Notes: generated by a model from the letters alone, not told the origin. Shown: positions 1-8,492, counted from the stretch's first letter. The stretch: 64,000 nt of DNA from Paenibacillus sp. (GCF_031177825.1 NZ_JAPSKE010000004.1:124001-188000), one strand, 5' to 3'. A program made the numbers and translations.

Positions 1-123
1 AGACTCTCCTTTTTAATGTCTGCTATAGATGCGTTCGACGAATGGACCTGAAGTCCTTTAAGCTCATACCAATGTCAATGAAGTAGTACCAAGATTCCTG
101 CTTCCGTTGCATTTGTTGGACAG

Positions 124-155
124 TAAACGGCAGCCGATCTTTGAGGTCGGCTGCC
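124..155 (-). terminator. Hairpin downstream of the SDR gene
   Basis: Nine-base perfect arms (129-137 and 147-155) around a nine-base loop lie 37 bases past the SDR stop on the minus strand and are followed there by GTTTAC. It is probably the SDR terminator, although the T-run is short. The rest of 1-191 holds only a 29-codon minus-strand reading frame (23-112) that I cannot support as a gene. Confidence 0.5.
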
Positions 156-191
156 ACTGGATCGATGTGACCATTGACGATTACACAGCAA

Positions 192-986
192 TTAAAATAT
201 TGTCGGTACCATTCCTCCGTCCATGCGAATCGGAGATCCTTTGAAAGCCGAAGCCATCGGGCTGCAGATGAAAGCGGCCAAGCGGCCGATCTCTGCAGGT
301 CTGATAAACCTTTGGATCTCGGATTGAGGCAGGTTCTTCGTCATAAAGTCTTTTTCTTTATCTTCGAACGTCTCTCCTTCGTTTGGATCAATGCTTTCGA
401 TGATCTGCTGCACCTTCTCGGAGAGGGTCGGACCCGGAAGGATCGTATTCACGGTAACCTCGGTCCCCCGCGTTAGCTTGGACATGCTCTTGGACAACGA
501 CAACAGCATGGATTTGGTCACGCAATATTGAGGCATTTGGCCGGAAGGCATGACGGCCTCCTCGCTCGCAATAAAAATAATACGGCCATATTCACTTCTC
601 AACATAGAGGGCATATAGAACTTGATAAGGTTGTTGGCGGCGAGTACATTCGTGCGGATGTACTTTTCCCATACCGTATCGTCCGCGTCGTCATAGGACA
701 TGATCTCATAGATGCCCATGCTGTTAACGAGAATATCGACGTGAGGGAATTTCGCGAATATAGCTTCTCTTTGCTGCTCATCTGTGAGATCGGCCGCAGC
801 ATTCTGAGGACGCGTCCCCGGGAACTCCAATTGGATTTCCGCAACCGTGCGCTCAACGTCATCGTTGTTCCGACCATTTATGAGTACATGAACGCCTTCT
901 CTCGCAAGTTCAAGGGCAATCGCTTTACCGATTCCCTTGGTAGATCCCGTTACTAAAGCAATCTTACTTTTCAATCCCATATCCAT
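192..986 (-). CDS. SDR family NAD(P)-dependent oxidoreductase
   Basis: A 264-residue short-chain dehydrogenase/reductase, predicted cytosolic, which would oxidise or reduce an alcohol/ketone pair on an unknown substrate. The cofactor motif TGSTKGIG sits at about residues 14-21 of a Rossmann fold. The catalytic Tyr-x-x-x-Lys is seen as YCVTK with the expected Ser in the preceding IASEE strand. Length is typical for a classical SDR. The ATG is preceded by AAGGAG ten bases upstream, which fixes the start. It lies 75 bases downstream of an AraC-type gene on the same strand, so that gene may regulate it. The specific reaction cannot be told from sequence. Confidence 0.93.
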   Translation of the reverse strand: MDMGLKSKIALVTGSTKGIGKAIALELAREGVHVLINGRNNDDVERTVAEIQLEFPGTRPQNAAADLTDEQQREAIFAKFPHVDILVNSMGIYEIMSYDDADDTVWEKYIRTNVLAANNLIKFYMPSMLRSEYGRIIFIASEEAVMPSGQMPQYCVTKSMLLSLSKSMSKLTRGTEVTVNTILPGPTLSEKVQQIIESIDPNEGETFEDKEKDFMTKNLPQSEIQRFIRPAEIGRLAAFICSPMASAFKGSPIRMDGGMVPTIF

Positions 987-1061
987 CAGTCTGGCACTCC
1001 TTATGTTTTGGATAGGGATAATGTTATCTCGTTTCGCTTAAACGGTAACTAGCGTGAGACG

Positions 1062-1823
1062 TCAACTCTCTTGCGCGACGCGCCAATTAGCGGGAGTCTC
1101 CCCTTCCCATGATCGAAACGCACGATAGAACGAATTTTGGTCCTCGTAGCCTACAAGAAAGGCTACCTCTTTAATCTCCAGCGACGAGTCTGCCAGGTAT
1201 AAGAGTGCCTGTTCATGTCTGGTCTGCGATAGCAGCTTCTTAAAGCTTATCCCCTCTTCCGTCAGTCGGCGCTGCAACGTACGATCGCTCACTAGTTCGT
1301 TGGCTACGGTTTGAATGTCGATTCGCCCTCGCGTCAGGCATCGCGAAAGTATCCATTTGACTTTATCGCGAATTGTGCGCTTGCTCTGATGTTCATCCAA
1401 CGTTCGATCTAGGGCGGGAGTTAGAATATCGAGTAGTTCTTCGTTGTACGACGCGAAGGGACGGTTCAGATCATCTCGATGTAACGTTAGCCGATTGTGG
1501 TCCGTCCCCGTCCGAACGCTGCAACCGAAATATCCTTCAAGAACTTTAACGTCGCCCGCGGGATGGATGAATTCGACGGAATGAGCCGTCAGGTGACGTC
1601 CGGTTCCCCGGCGTCCAAGCTCAAGCAGGTAGGCGAATGTGATGCCGATAAGCACTGGCGGTCCGGGTCGCTCCGCATATTGCCACTCTACTTCAATCGA
1701 GCATCGTTCACCCTCTTCACGAATGTACAAGTTTTCGGGAGGGCACATTTGCTTGTAGCTCCGCATTCGATTCAGCGCGTCCCGATAGTCGCGAGCGTAT
1801 GGTCCACGGAGACTGTGGACCAT
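1062..1823 (-). CDS. AraC family regulator, N-terminally shortened
   Basis: The C-terminal 100 residues form a two-helix-turn-helix AraC DNA-binding domain (DRTLQRRLTEEGISFKKLL, then the VAFLVGYEDQNSFYRAFR helix). The upstream part resembles the AraC ligand-binding domain of the 'arabinose-binding-like' type, in which full proteins run to about 330 residues. This frame has only 253, and a TGA at 1848-1850 stops any upstream extension, so roughly the first 80 residues appear to be missing. The only ATG lies inside a perfect inverted repeat (1799-1823), which would bury it in the mRNA, and no good ribosome site is visible. It is probably a decaying or remodelled gene next to the SDR gene it may once have controlled. 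Confidence 0.75.
   Translation of the reverse strand: MVHSLRGPYARDYRDALNRMRSYKQMCPPENLYIREEGERCSIEVEWQYAERPGPPVLIGITFAYLLELGRRGTGRHLTAHSVEFIHPAGDVKVLEGYFGCSVRTGTDHNRLTLHRDDLNRPFASYNEELLDILTPALDRTLDEHQSKRTIRDKVKWILSRCLTRGRIDIQTVANELVSDRTLQRRLTEEGISFKKLLSQTRHEQALLYLADSSLEIKEVAFLVGYEDQNSFYRAFRSWEGETPANWRVAQES
1799..1823. repeat. Perfect 9-bp inverted repeat at the AraC start codon
   Basis: ATGGTCCAC, seven bases, then GTGGACCAT. The minus-strand arm starts with the putative ATG of the AraC gene. It could be an operator, a transcript hairpin or a rearrangement scar. Confidence 0.6.
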
Positions 1824-1932
1824 TGTTATCCTACCGGATCGATCCCGTCAGTTACAGGCATGCCAAAAAATACAAATTAGCGTTGGACGGTTCCGTCGCC
1901 GCGCTTTCATTTTCTGTAGGTAGTTCTTATGC

Positions 1933-2466
1933 TCATGATCGTAATCCTTTTTTGTGTTCTAAAAACGACTCGACCTGTTCGATGAGTACATCTAGATCGT
2001 CAACCGTGTCTAGAATTAATTCACCGTCAAGGTGCTGAGAATTAAAGCTTTTATAATGATCTTTTAGTTCAGATAAATTGGTAATTAATTGATTAGGTAG
2101 TGGATTTACGCCACGTTCGGAAAGTCTCTCTGCCCAAATAGAGTCATCGCTACACGTACATACCAGCGTTATTAGTTCTCCGCCTCTGTCCTCAATCCAA
2201 TTCTTTAACCTGTAGACGTCATTGCTATTGTTTAACCCAAAATCAAGAATGATCGTTGCATTGGCATCGATTATGTTTTGTAAGAATCGATAGAGGAAAT
2301 CAAAGCATATTTTGTTTCTCGAATCATGTGCATGGACAAAATCAGCAATGGAATCGTAGATATCGTCCTTACGTAAAACAGGCAAGTTGAGCTTCCTACC
2401 GAGCTCGCTGGACAAGGTTGTCTTACCAGTTCCAGATTTACCGCGAAATAAGATCACTTTCGCCAT
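1933..2466 (-). CDS. P-loop NTPase, kinase-like (AAA_33 type)
   Basis: A 177-residue cytosolic P-loop protein. Walker A GKSGTGKTT is at about residues 9-17, followed by a Walker-B-like hydrophobic strand ending in Asp (TIILDFGL). This resembles small-molecule kinases of the AAA_33/zeta-toxin-like group that phosphorylate nucleosides, antibiotics or sugars. No lid or substrate motif specific enough to name a substrate is seen. GGGAGA lies nine bases before the ATG. It stands alone, with short gaps on both sides, among other single transferase-type genes. A second protein of the same general class is at 61428-61967. Confidence 0.82.
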   Translation of the reverse strand: MAKVILFRGKSGTGKTTLSSELGRKLNLPVLRKDDIYDSIADFVHAHDSRNKICFDFLYRFLQNIIDANATIILDFGLNNSNDVYRLKNWIEDRGGELITLVCTCSDDSIWAERLSERGVNPLPNQLITNLSELKDHYKSFNSQHLDGELILDTVDDLDVLIEQVESFLEHKKGLRS

Positions 2467-2499
2467 TCTGAACCATCTCCCTTCAAGAGTAAATTGTAC

Positions 2500-2676
2500 C
2501 GCGAGATCTTTGAATATCAGACTCGACTCGTTGGGGATGCTTCTTCCGAACCGTCTGTCCGACGATGGCGGGTAGTTAAACCTAAATCGCGAGATCTTTG
2601 AATATCAGACTCGACTCGTTGGGGATGCTTCTTCCGAACCGTCTGTCCGACGATGGCGGGTAGTTAAACCTAAATC
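2500..2676. repeat. 88-bp tandem direct duplication at the 3' end of a GNAT gene
   Basis: Bases 2500-2587 are repeated exactly at 2588-2675, with base 2676 also matching. The right copy contains the last 20-odd codons and stop of the acetyltransferase gene. The left copy is a non-coding duplicate of that tail just downstream. The unit is identical throughout, so the duplication is recent or an assembly artefact. Confidence 0.95.
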
Positions 2677-3120
2677 TTGAGATAGTCGTATCATATCTAC
2701 AACTTGAATACCATTTTCGTATATTTCTTCATCGTAATGTCTAACAAAAAAGTCTTTGTCCACCCCAGTGATTCGAAAACCGCATTTCTGATAAAGAGCA
2801 AGTTGGCCGACACCGGAATTCCCAGTGCCGACTTCAATTGTTTTAAATCCTAGGTCCATGGAAACTTGTACTGCATGCTTCACTAACAGTTTTCCGATCC
2901 CTTTTCCTTGGTGCTTTTCCTCGACTGCTACATTTACTAATTCAACTGTATCGGGTCTTGTCGGTAATAGGACATAGACACCTATTATTTGATCATCTAG
3001 CGAGCCGACAAAACAATTTCCTCTTCGGAGATATTCTTCAACAAGTCTCCGCGATGGATCCGCTAATAATAGAAGTTCCAATGGCGGTTCTTCATTGGTA
3101 TTTAGCTTTCTTATTTGCAT
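2605..3120 (-). CDS. GNAT family N-acetyltransferase
   Basis: A 171-residue acetyl-CoA-dependent N-acetyltransferase. Motif A is visible as VAVEEKHQGKGIGKLLV (the Q/R-x-x-G-x-G/A acetyl-CoA loop is QGKGIG), followed by the beta-alpha segment GVGQLALYQKCGFRITG typical of RimI-like enzymes. I chose the internal ATG at 3120 over an upstream one at 3153 because homologous sequence starts there; the ribosome site for either is weak. The last 20 or so residues (rich in R, T and S) lie in a duplicated 88-bp unit and look non-conserved, so the original C-terminus may have been replaced. Substrate unknown. Confidence 0.83.
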   Translation of the reverse strand: MQIRKLNTNEEPPLELLLLADPSRRLVEEYLRRGNCFVGSLDDQIIGVYVLLPTRPDTVELVNVAVEEKHQGKGIGKLLVKHAVQVSMDLGFKTIEVGTGNSGVGQLALYQKCGFRITGVDKDFFVRHYDEEIYENGIQVVDMIRLSQDLGLTTRHRRTDGSEEASPTSRV

Positions 3121-3549
3121 TTTTATTACACCCCGATTCCAGGCCGCAAGCAATCCTACATCCTAAGCATTCCATGGTCAGCATTACACCTTTCTACATC
3201 AACCTTATCCACTAATTTCCACGTTGACATTGAACTTTCCTGCCGATCACCTCTTGGCGTTTCCGCCTCCCACAACATTTAATCTTATTAAGTGTATCCA
3301 ATTGAGCTACTCTGCCAGTGACTTTAACGGACAACGGCAGCCAATCATATAAGCGGCCAAAGTAGTTTATGGAACTAAGCGTTAATAAGACTTTCCGATG
3401 AAATCAAAAAAGCGCCCTCTCTTGGGGCGCTCTCTAGCTATAGAATAATTCATCGGGAAGGATAAGTCTATTCTTTTCTTCAGATTCTAGGTATATTGTT
3501 GTTGCTGCTTCCGCGGGCCAGCAATTAAAGGAAGGGAAGCGTCAACTAT
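3121..3549. other. Gene-free stretch with tRNA-like fragment and hairpin
   Basis: No supportable gene. It holds a tRNA 5'-half-like stretch (3295-3316, minus strand), a sequence (about 3327-3345) sharing ACGGCAGCC with the hairpin at 129, a minus-strand terminator-like hairpin (3405-3431) and the promoter region of the MFS gene, whose ribosome site GGAAGGGA precedes the ATG at 3550. Confidence 0.6.
3405..3431 (-). terminator. Rho-independent terminator-like hairpin with no obvious gene
   Basis: Seven-base GC-rich arms (AGCGCCC and GGGCGCT, with an extra G in the loop) are followed on the minus strand by TTTTTTGATT. No minus-strand gene ends here: the next gene to the right is on the plus strand. 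It may be left over from a lost gene or block antisense transcription from the MFS gene. Confidence 0.65.
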
Positions 3550-4995
3550 ATGTCAAAAGAACTTACTGCCCCAAACCAACAACCAAATGTAAAATCCATC
3601 ACCATCAGCCTATTAATGGGATTGATTTTAGCCTCGATAGACCAGACTATCGTATCCACCGCTATGCCCACTATCGTCAAACAATTGGATGGAATGTCCT
3701 TATACAGCTGGGTATTTACCGTCTATATGTTAGCTTCGACGACCACGATCCCGGTGTACGGGAAACTGGCGGATTTATTCGGACGTAGGAACGTCTACTT
3801 ATTCGGCCTATCCCTCTTCCTGCTAGGTTCCTTCCTGTGTGGATTTGCAGGAAGCATGTCGCAATTGATTGTCTTTAGAGGAATTCAGGGGTTGGGAGCC
3901 GGGGCATTGATGCCAATTGCTTTTACCATAGTCGGGGATCTATACCCTCCGGAGTCAAGAGGGAAGTTCATGGGCTTGTTCGGCGCCGTGTTCTCTATCT
4001 CAAGCATTCTCGGACCGGCACTCGGCGGAATGATCTCCGAACACTTAGGCTGGACTTGGATATTTTTCATCAACCTGCCTATCGGTATACCGGCCATCTT
4101 CCTTATGGTTGCTGCTTGGAAGGAGAGCAAGCGCTATGCGAGACGATCCATCGATTGGGCCGGTGTTGTCACGTTCAGCATCTCTATCGTCTCTCTTTTA
4201 TTGGCGCTTGCCCTAAGCGGGGACTCCACGCAGAGCGCAGCACATGGAGATTTTGTTTCACCATTTATTGTCGCCCTATTCAGTCTAAGTGCCCTCTTTC
4301 TTGCTTTGTTTATACGGATCGAAACGAAGGCGAAAGAACCGATGCTACCGCTACACCTATTCAAGATCCGCGTCATTGCTTTCGGAAACATTGCCGGATT
4401 TTTTATGAGCGCCGGAATGTTTGGTGCGATAGCGTTTATTCCTCTTTTTGCCCAAGACGTGATGGGAGTGAGCCCTACCTATGCCGGTTACATCCTAATA
4501 CCGCTTATGTTGTCCGTAGTCGTTACTACGACAATAGGCGGAAGGTTGATGAGCAAAGTCTCATACCGGACCATTCTCGTTCCTAGCATGGCTCTAATGG
4601 CAATAGGTTTGGGACTGCTTGGTGGGATGACGGTTGATACGACTTCGCTGCAGCTGGTCTTGTACATGATCATTACGGGTTTGGGCATGGGTGCGCTGTA
4701 TCCGGTAGTCGGCACTGCTGCACAGAGTGCAGTGGAGCCTGGAATCCGGGGTGTCGCTACCTCTTCCTCTCAATTTTTCCGGTCTATCGGGGGAACGATT
4801 GGAGTCAGCGTGCTTGGCAATTTGCTGACGGAGCGAATGGTTGCAGGCGGAAGTGAAACAGATTCTAGAGTGGTGCTGAGCCATTCCTTGAATAGTGTCT
4901 TCCTGGTTGGGCTCGGCTTTGTTATTATCGCTCTGATTGCCTGCTTCTTGATGGGAAATGCGAGATTAGTTCCGAAAGCTAACAAAGGAAAGTAG
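3550..4995 (+). CDS. MFS transporter, DHA2 (EmrB/QacA) drug-efflux type
   Basis: A 481-residue membrane protein with about 14 predicted transmembrane segments, the size and pattern of proton-driven DHA2 multidrug exporters. The family signatures are visible: the first-helix Asp motif ASIDQTIVSTAMPTI (residues about 28-42), loop 2-3 motif A as GKLADLFGRR, and motif C region GPALGGMI. A good ribosome site (GGAAGGGA) lies ahead of the ATG and a clear terminator follows at 5048-5092, so it is a single-gene transcription unit. No regulator is adjacent. Substrate cannot be told from sequence; cationic drugs or antibiotics are the usual cargo of the family. Confidence 0.95.
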   Translation: MSKELTAPNQQPNVKSITISLLMGLILASIDQTIVSTAMPTIVKQLDGMSLYSWVFTVYMLASTTTIPVYGKLADLFGRRNVYLFGLSLFLLGSFLCGFAGSMSQLIVFRGIQGLGAGALMPIAFTIVGDLYPPESRGKFMGLFGAVFSISSILGPALGGMISEHLGWTWIFFINLPIGIPAIFLMVAAWKESKRYARRSIDWAGVVTFSISIVSLLLALALSGDSTQSAAHGDFVSPFIVALFSLSALFLALFIRIETKAKEPMLPLHLFKIRVIAFGNIAGFFMSAGMFGAIAFIPLFAQDVMGVSPTYAGYILIPLMLSVVVTTTIGGRLMSKVSYRTILVPSMALMAIGLGLLGGMTVDTTSLQLVLYMIITGLGMGALYPVVGTAAQSAVEPGIRGVATSSSQFFRSIGGTIGVSVLGNLLTERMVAGGSETDSRVVLSHSLNSVFLVGLGFVIIALIACFLMGNARLVPKANKGK

Positions 4996-5047
4996 AGGGC
5001 TTGAAAATACATTGTCTCCTATCCAGGTTAGACTGACCCAATCAATG

Positions 5048-5092
5048 AAACAGCGGCGGACGAATTTTTTCTAAGGATGCCGCTGTTTTTTT
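5048..5092 (+). terminator. Terminator of the MFS gene
   Basis: Arms AAACAGCGGC and GCCGCTGTTT flank a 21-base loop and run into a T-tract (5086-5092), 53 bases after the MFS stop. Confidence 0.88.
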
Positions 5093-5190
5093 GGGTCTTC
5101 ATTCAAGTCAAACTTGCGAAAATTTTTCCTTATCGATATACCGTTGTGTCTTGTGGTGCTGTCGTCTTCGTAAGATGAATACTCTTTCTT

Positions 5191-5649
5191 TCAGGAATGT
5201 AAAGCCAGTTTTTGCAACACAATGGGTGTAGCCTCGCGGAAATAAGTAACTAGTTGTTTCATATCCTCAAGGAAATTCGGGCTATCAGGATGGCCAACGT
5301 TGACTGGAACGGTTTGTCCGTGAAGCACTTCGTTGAATAGAAGAATGTCGCGATTATAAGTCTGTTTAATATGATCCCTGTGAAGTTCGCTCATCCCAAT
5401 AATCACTTCGTAATGGTCGAAGCAGGACACGTTAAATTGTGTTCTTTTAAAACAAGATGTATCAATCCCCATCTCATTCATAATGTCAAAATGTACATTA
5501 GAATATTTGCTAATATCACTGGTAGCTCTTATCCCAGCAGATTCTACATTTATTGACGCATTCCTTGTCTCTTTTAAATAATGCCTCATGCATAATTCTG
5601 CAATAACGCTACGGGTATAGTTATCCGTACAAACAAATAAGATGTTCAT
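5191..5649 (-). CDS. Low-molecular-weight phosphotyrosine phosphatase family protein
   Basis: A 152-residue cytosolic protein. The N-terminus NILFVCTDNYTRS carries the C-x5-R phosphate-binding loop (Cys7, Arg13) of low-molecular-weight protein tyrosine phosphatases and thioredoxin-type arsenate reductases, but differs from the usual VCxGNxCRS. The C-terminal PDSP replaces the typical general-acid loop DP(F/Y). The protein fits the family fold but the unusual loop suggests a diverged substrate, possibly a small phosphorylated molecule. It has no gene partner and the ATG is preceded by GAGGGGG. Confidence 0.83.
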   Translation of the reverse strand: MNILFVCTDNYTRSVIAELCMRHYLKETRNASINVESAGIRATSDISKYSNVHFDIMNEMGIDTSCFKRTQFNVSCFDHYEVIIGMSELHRDHIKQTYNRDILLFNEVLHGQTVPVNVGHPDSPNFLEDMKQLVTYFREATPIVLQKLALHS

Positions 5650-5764
5650 TCTAACACCCCCTCATCCATTTGGGTTAATGATACCATTACGTTAAATAGA
5701 CATGCCTATGATCCTTGGAGTTTCTTCATAATAGGATTGCTTCCAGTTAGTGGAACGAGGTGAA

Positions 5765-6307
5765 TTATCTCTTCTCTGACGCGAACCAATCCTTGTCTAG
5801 AATGGAATATTGATAAGAATCATGCCACTTCCCTTTTGCAAATAGATGCTCACGCAAATGCCCTTCATATGTCATACCGATTTTTTTCATAACGCTTGCG
5901 GATCCTACATTTTCTGGTCTACAGGTCGCATAAATTCGATGCAAACCCAATTCGGAAAAGCCAAAGCGCAGTATTTCACGCGCTGCTTCGCTCGCAAACC
6001 CCTTACGCCAGTATTGTGGATTCAAACAATACCCTATCTCTCCTACCCCAATGGGCCCCACATGAATACCCACTCCGCCGATCAGTTCTCCGTTGGAGGA
6101 AAGCGTAACGGCAAACTCGTAGTCTTTACGCGGGGATTGATTCTGCATGTCGATCGTCCGTTCAATGAACGCCTGCGTTTCAACTTCCGTATTCGGCCCC
6201 CAAATCATATGGGTCGTGACCAATGGGCTAGAGGCATAGGCATGAACATCCTTCCAGTCATCGAAAACTATATCCCTAATCATTAGTCGTTCAGTTTGCA
6301 ATTTCAT
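5765..6307 (-). CDS. GNAT N-acetyltransferase, RimJ/RimL type
   Basis: A 181-residue acetyltransferase of the RimJ/RimL subfamily, which acetylates N-termini of ribosomal proteins or small molecules. It starts with LQTERLMIRDI and has the motif YCLNPQYWRKGFASEAAREILRFGF (in part), the acetyl-CoA loop, then the LHRIYATCRPENVGSASVMKKIGM signature. I took the ATG at 6307: GGGGGAGG lies seven to eight bases upstream of it but only two bases from the ATG at 6313. An apparent 45-residue upstream extension of this frame is not part of the protein; it encodes the frameshifted end of the UvrA-like gene. Confidence 0.9.
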   Translation of the reverse strand: MKLQTERLMIRDIVFDDWKDVHAYASSPLVTTHMIWGPNTEVETQAFIERTIDMQNQSPRKDYEFAVTLSSNGELIGGVGIHVGPIGVGEIGYCLNPQYWRKGFASEAAREILRFGFSELGLHRIYATCRPENVGSASVMKKIGMTYEGHLREHLFAKGKWHDSYQYSILDKDWFASEKR

Positions 6308-6313
6308 TTCCAT

Positions 6314-7166
6314 GCCTCCCCCTCGAAGATCCAATAAATGCCGTCCGACTGTCGGTTTTAGTGCGGATTCTTTAACCGGTGGCTCAAGAAGATATGGCAG
6401 GACCTCCCCACCCGATGACAGGATGCAGCGTCCGTAGTCCAATTTTGTTCAAGTAGAGGAGCATCGGCTCAAGATGACTGACAATGGGCAGGGCGATTTC
6501 GAACTCACGCGGGATCATCGAATGCCTCAGGCTCTTGATGAAGGCAAGCATCTCTGTTATTGGCAGCTTGTTGGACTCAGCCAACGTAAGGCCTGCGATG
6601 TGAATATCCGTCACCCCTTTGCTTAACCCGGTTCCACGACACGCCGGACACTCCGTTCGTTTTGAGAAATACGAAATCATCTTCTGATTGCCTTTGCTGG
6701 TCGTGCGTGCGTCGATCATGGATTGAAGGTCTGATACGCAGCCGCGATAGTAGTCGTTACGCAGCCTATTGTTGTGTACAAACGAAACGGGTTCCTTGTC
6801 GTACCCATAGAGCAGAACAGAAATAAACCGTTGATCCTGCTCCTCGAGAGGTCCCTGATAATCGATTCCAAGCATCGCGGCCAATCGCCTGATTTTTGGT
6901 ACTGGGGCACAATCCGTTCCGGCCCATAGGAGGACTGCGCCGTTCTTGAGCGACAGTTCGGGAGCAATCATTCGATTAGGATCAATCACGGCCGGCTCAA
7001 TGGTTGCAACGCACTCGGCACATGGACCGTATGAACCGTTACTTCTCGTTTCAGCAATGCTTCCGTAAAGCGCGCGAAGGTACTCTGATACGGTCATCAT
7101 GACGCCGACGAGGGCGCCCGGGCGTTTAGGGTTAAACGGTCTTACTTGAATCCGAGTGTGATCCAT
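6314..7166 (-). pseudogene. Remnant of a UvrA-like ABC protein (excinuclease subunit A paralogue)
   Basis: The open part (7166 to 6384) aligns by eye with the middle of UvrA-type proteins: SEYLRALYGSIAE, the GPCAEC half zinc-site, the linker APELSLKNGAVL, LLYGYDKEPVSF, then TECPACRGTGLSKG and AGLTLAESNKLPI. The N-terminal Walker A, the second CxxC of the first zinc site and the whole C-terminal ATPase are absent. At about 6440 the frame shifts: after LNKIGL the conserved continuation is read in another frame as LDYGRCILSSGGE, a decayed LSGGE signature, then is lost. An intact paralogue would have about 750-950 residues. The surviving start has AAGGAG nine bases upstream. Non-functional in DNA binding if translated. 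Confidence 0.75.
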
Positions 7167-7290
7167 AGGCTCTTGCTCCTTCAATTTCATCCGATTTTCG
7201 CTGCACAGGTTTGGGTTCTTCTTCAAGCGCATTCGATTCCATTTTCGAGCTCCAGTTGTAACGGAACAAAACTGGCACCCTATTAATAAT

Positions 7291-7836
7291 TTATTTTCTT
7301 GCATCGTAGTCAGATTTTGTCATACCGTAAAAAACTAAATCTTCGTATACGCCCCATTTCAGGATATGTTGTTTGAATACTCCTTCCTGTTTCATCCCAA
7401 TATTACTCATGACCTTATAAGAGCCTGGGTTTTTCGTCATTGCTGCGGCAAAAATACGGTTTACTTCTAAATTCTCAAATCCAAATTGAACGATCCTTTG
7501 GGCCGCTTCTGTTGCAAATCCCTGTCCCCAAAACATACGACCTACCCAGTAAGCAAGTTCGGCACGTTTATGTTTGTGGGCAACTCCCATGCTCATATTT
7601 CCGATCAACGTTCCATCATCTTTTCTTATCATTGCAAAAGCATAGCCACCGCCATTTCCAACAACCTGATGAGTACGTTCAATCCATGTTTCGGCTGCCC
7701 CATCTGGGTATGGATGTGGGATAGACAAAGTTGTTTTCGCTACTTCTATATCTCCAGCTAACTCCTGTACTTTTTTTGCATCCGCTAATTCAAATGGTCT
7801 GAGGACCAGCCTTCGAGTCTCAAAGGTAGGTTGCAT
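7291..7836 (-). CDS. GNAT N-acetyltransferase, RimJ/RimL type
   Basis: A 181-residue acetyltransferase of the same subfamily as the one at 5765. It begins QPTFETRRLVLRPFELADA and carries the acetyl-CoA loop WGQGFATEAAQRI and the NRIFAAAMTKNPGSYKVMSNIGM signature. The ATG at 7836 is preferred because conserved sequence starts there. The upstream ATG at 7857 directly abuts the GGAGGG ribosome site, so it is too close to be used. The two RimJ/RimL genes flank the UvrA remnant on the same strand but differ enough not to be a recent duplication. Substrate unknown. Confidence 0.9.
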   Translation of the reverse strand: MQPTFETRRLVLRPFELADAKKVQELAGDIEVAKTTLSIPHPYPDGAAETWIERTHQVVGNGGGYAFAMIRKDDGTLIGNMSMGVAHKHKRAELAYWVGRMFWGQGFATEAAQRIVQFGFENLEVNRIFAAAMTKNPGSYKVMSNIGMKQEGVFKQHILKWGVYEDLVFYGMTKSDYDARK

Positions 7837-7916
7837 ATAACGCTCACATCCCTCCAATAAACTTATCTCTTTACATTATTCTTCCATCACCTTCCAAACT
7901 CCTTTGATGTGAATGT

Positions 7917-7951
7917 AAAATAAGCGATGAGTCGGTTCCATCGCTTAATTC
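7917..7951 (-). terminator. Terminator at the end of the sigma-fusion/grpB operon
   Basis: Arms TAAGCGATG and CATCGCTTA with a nine-base loop, followed on the minus strand by TTTTACATT, about 25 bases after the grpB-like stop. The GCGATG-GG-CATCGC theme recurs at 51560 and 51974. Confidence 0.8.
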
Positions 7952-7973
7952 TTGTAATATGAAGAAAGGCTAA

Positions 7974-8492
7974 TCATTTTTGTTGAGTGTCCGCAAACCA
8001 GGCAAGAGCAAGTTTCTCCATTTCCATCACAAATGTCTTCTTGGCTGGGCTATATTCAATCGTGTTTTCAAAACTTCGGGCTAATTCTTCCTTAAAATTG
8101 CTATACCTTGCAACTTCCTCGGGATGGGCTCTCAAATAATCTCTGAATACGAGATGCCGTTCTATTTGCGGATTGTTAGTTTCATAAAAATGAATATGAT
8201 GAGTCCTGTTTTCTCCGCCTTTACGGAATAATCTTCTTCCTTGGATGCCCCATTCACCAGCTACATCGTAATGAAGCGAGTGCATTATTTCGTTATATTG
8301 ATCAATATTATTAATGTTTTTTACAATACACATCATGTCAATAACAGGTTTTGCTTTCATTCCCGGAACCGATGTGCTTCCAAAATGCTCAAATCGCACG
8401 ATCTCGTCGTTGAATACGGACTTCAGGAAATTAGCTTCTTCATGAAAAAGCCTAATCCAATCCTCACTGAATTCACTTAGTCTAACCTTCAT
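7974..8492 (-). CDS. GrpB family (UPF0157) nucleotidyltransferase-like protein
   Basis: A 172-residue cytosolic protein of the GrpB/UPF0157 family, related to the nucleotidyltransferase fold. The signature is clear: FEHFGSTSVPGMKAKPVIDMMCIV, with the GSTSVPG loop and following acidic Asp of the metal site, and a late HHIHFYETNN segment. Function of the family is not known in detail. Its start overlaps the end of the preceding gene by 11 bases, so it is the last gene of the sigma-fusion operon, and a terminator follows. Whether it works with the upstream genes or is a passenger cannot be told. Confidence 0.9.
   Translation of the reverse strand: MKVRLSEFSEDWIRLFHEEANFLKSVFNDEIVRFEHFGSTSVPGMKAKPVIDMMCIVKNINNIDQYNEIMHSLHYDVAGEWGIQGRRLFRKGGENRTHHIHFYETNNPQIERHLVFRDYLRAHPEEVARYSNFKEELARSFENTIEYSPAKKTFVMEMEKLALAWFADTQQK

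Noticed and set aside
23..112. 29-codon minus-strand reading frame
   Set aside because: Too short, no ribosome site seen and no known match; could be the tail of something lost but not supportable.
6308..6442. 45-codon N-terminal extension of the RimJ/RimL gene
   Set aside because: It encodes the frameshifted end of the UvrA-like remnant (GRCILSSGGE), and the ribosome site fits the internal ATG at 6307.
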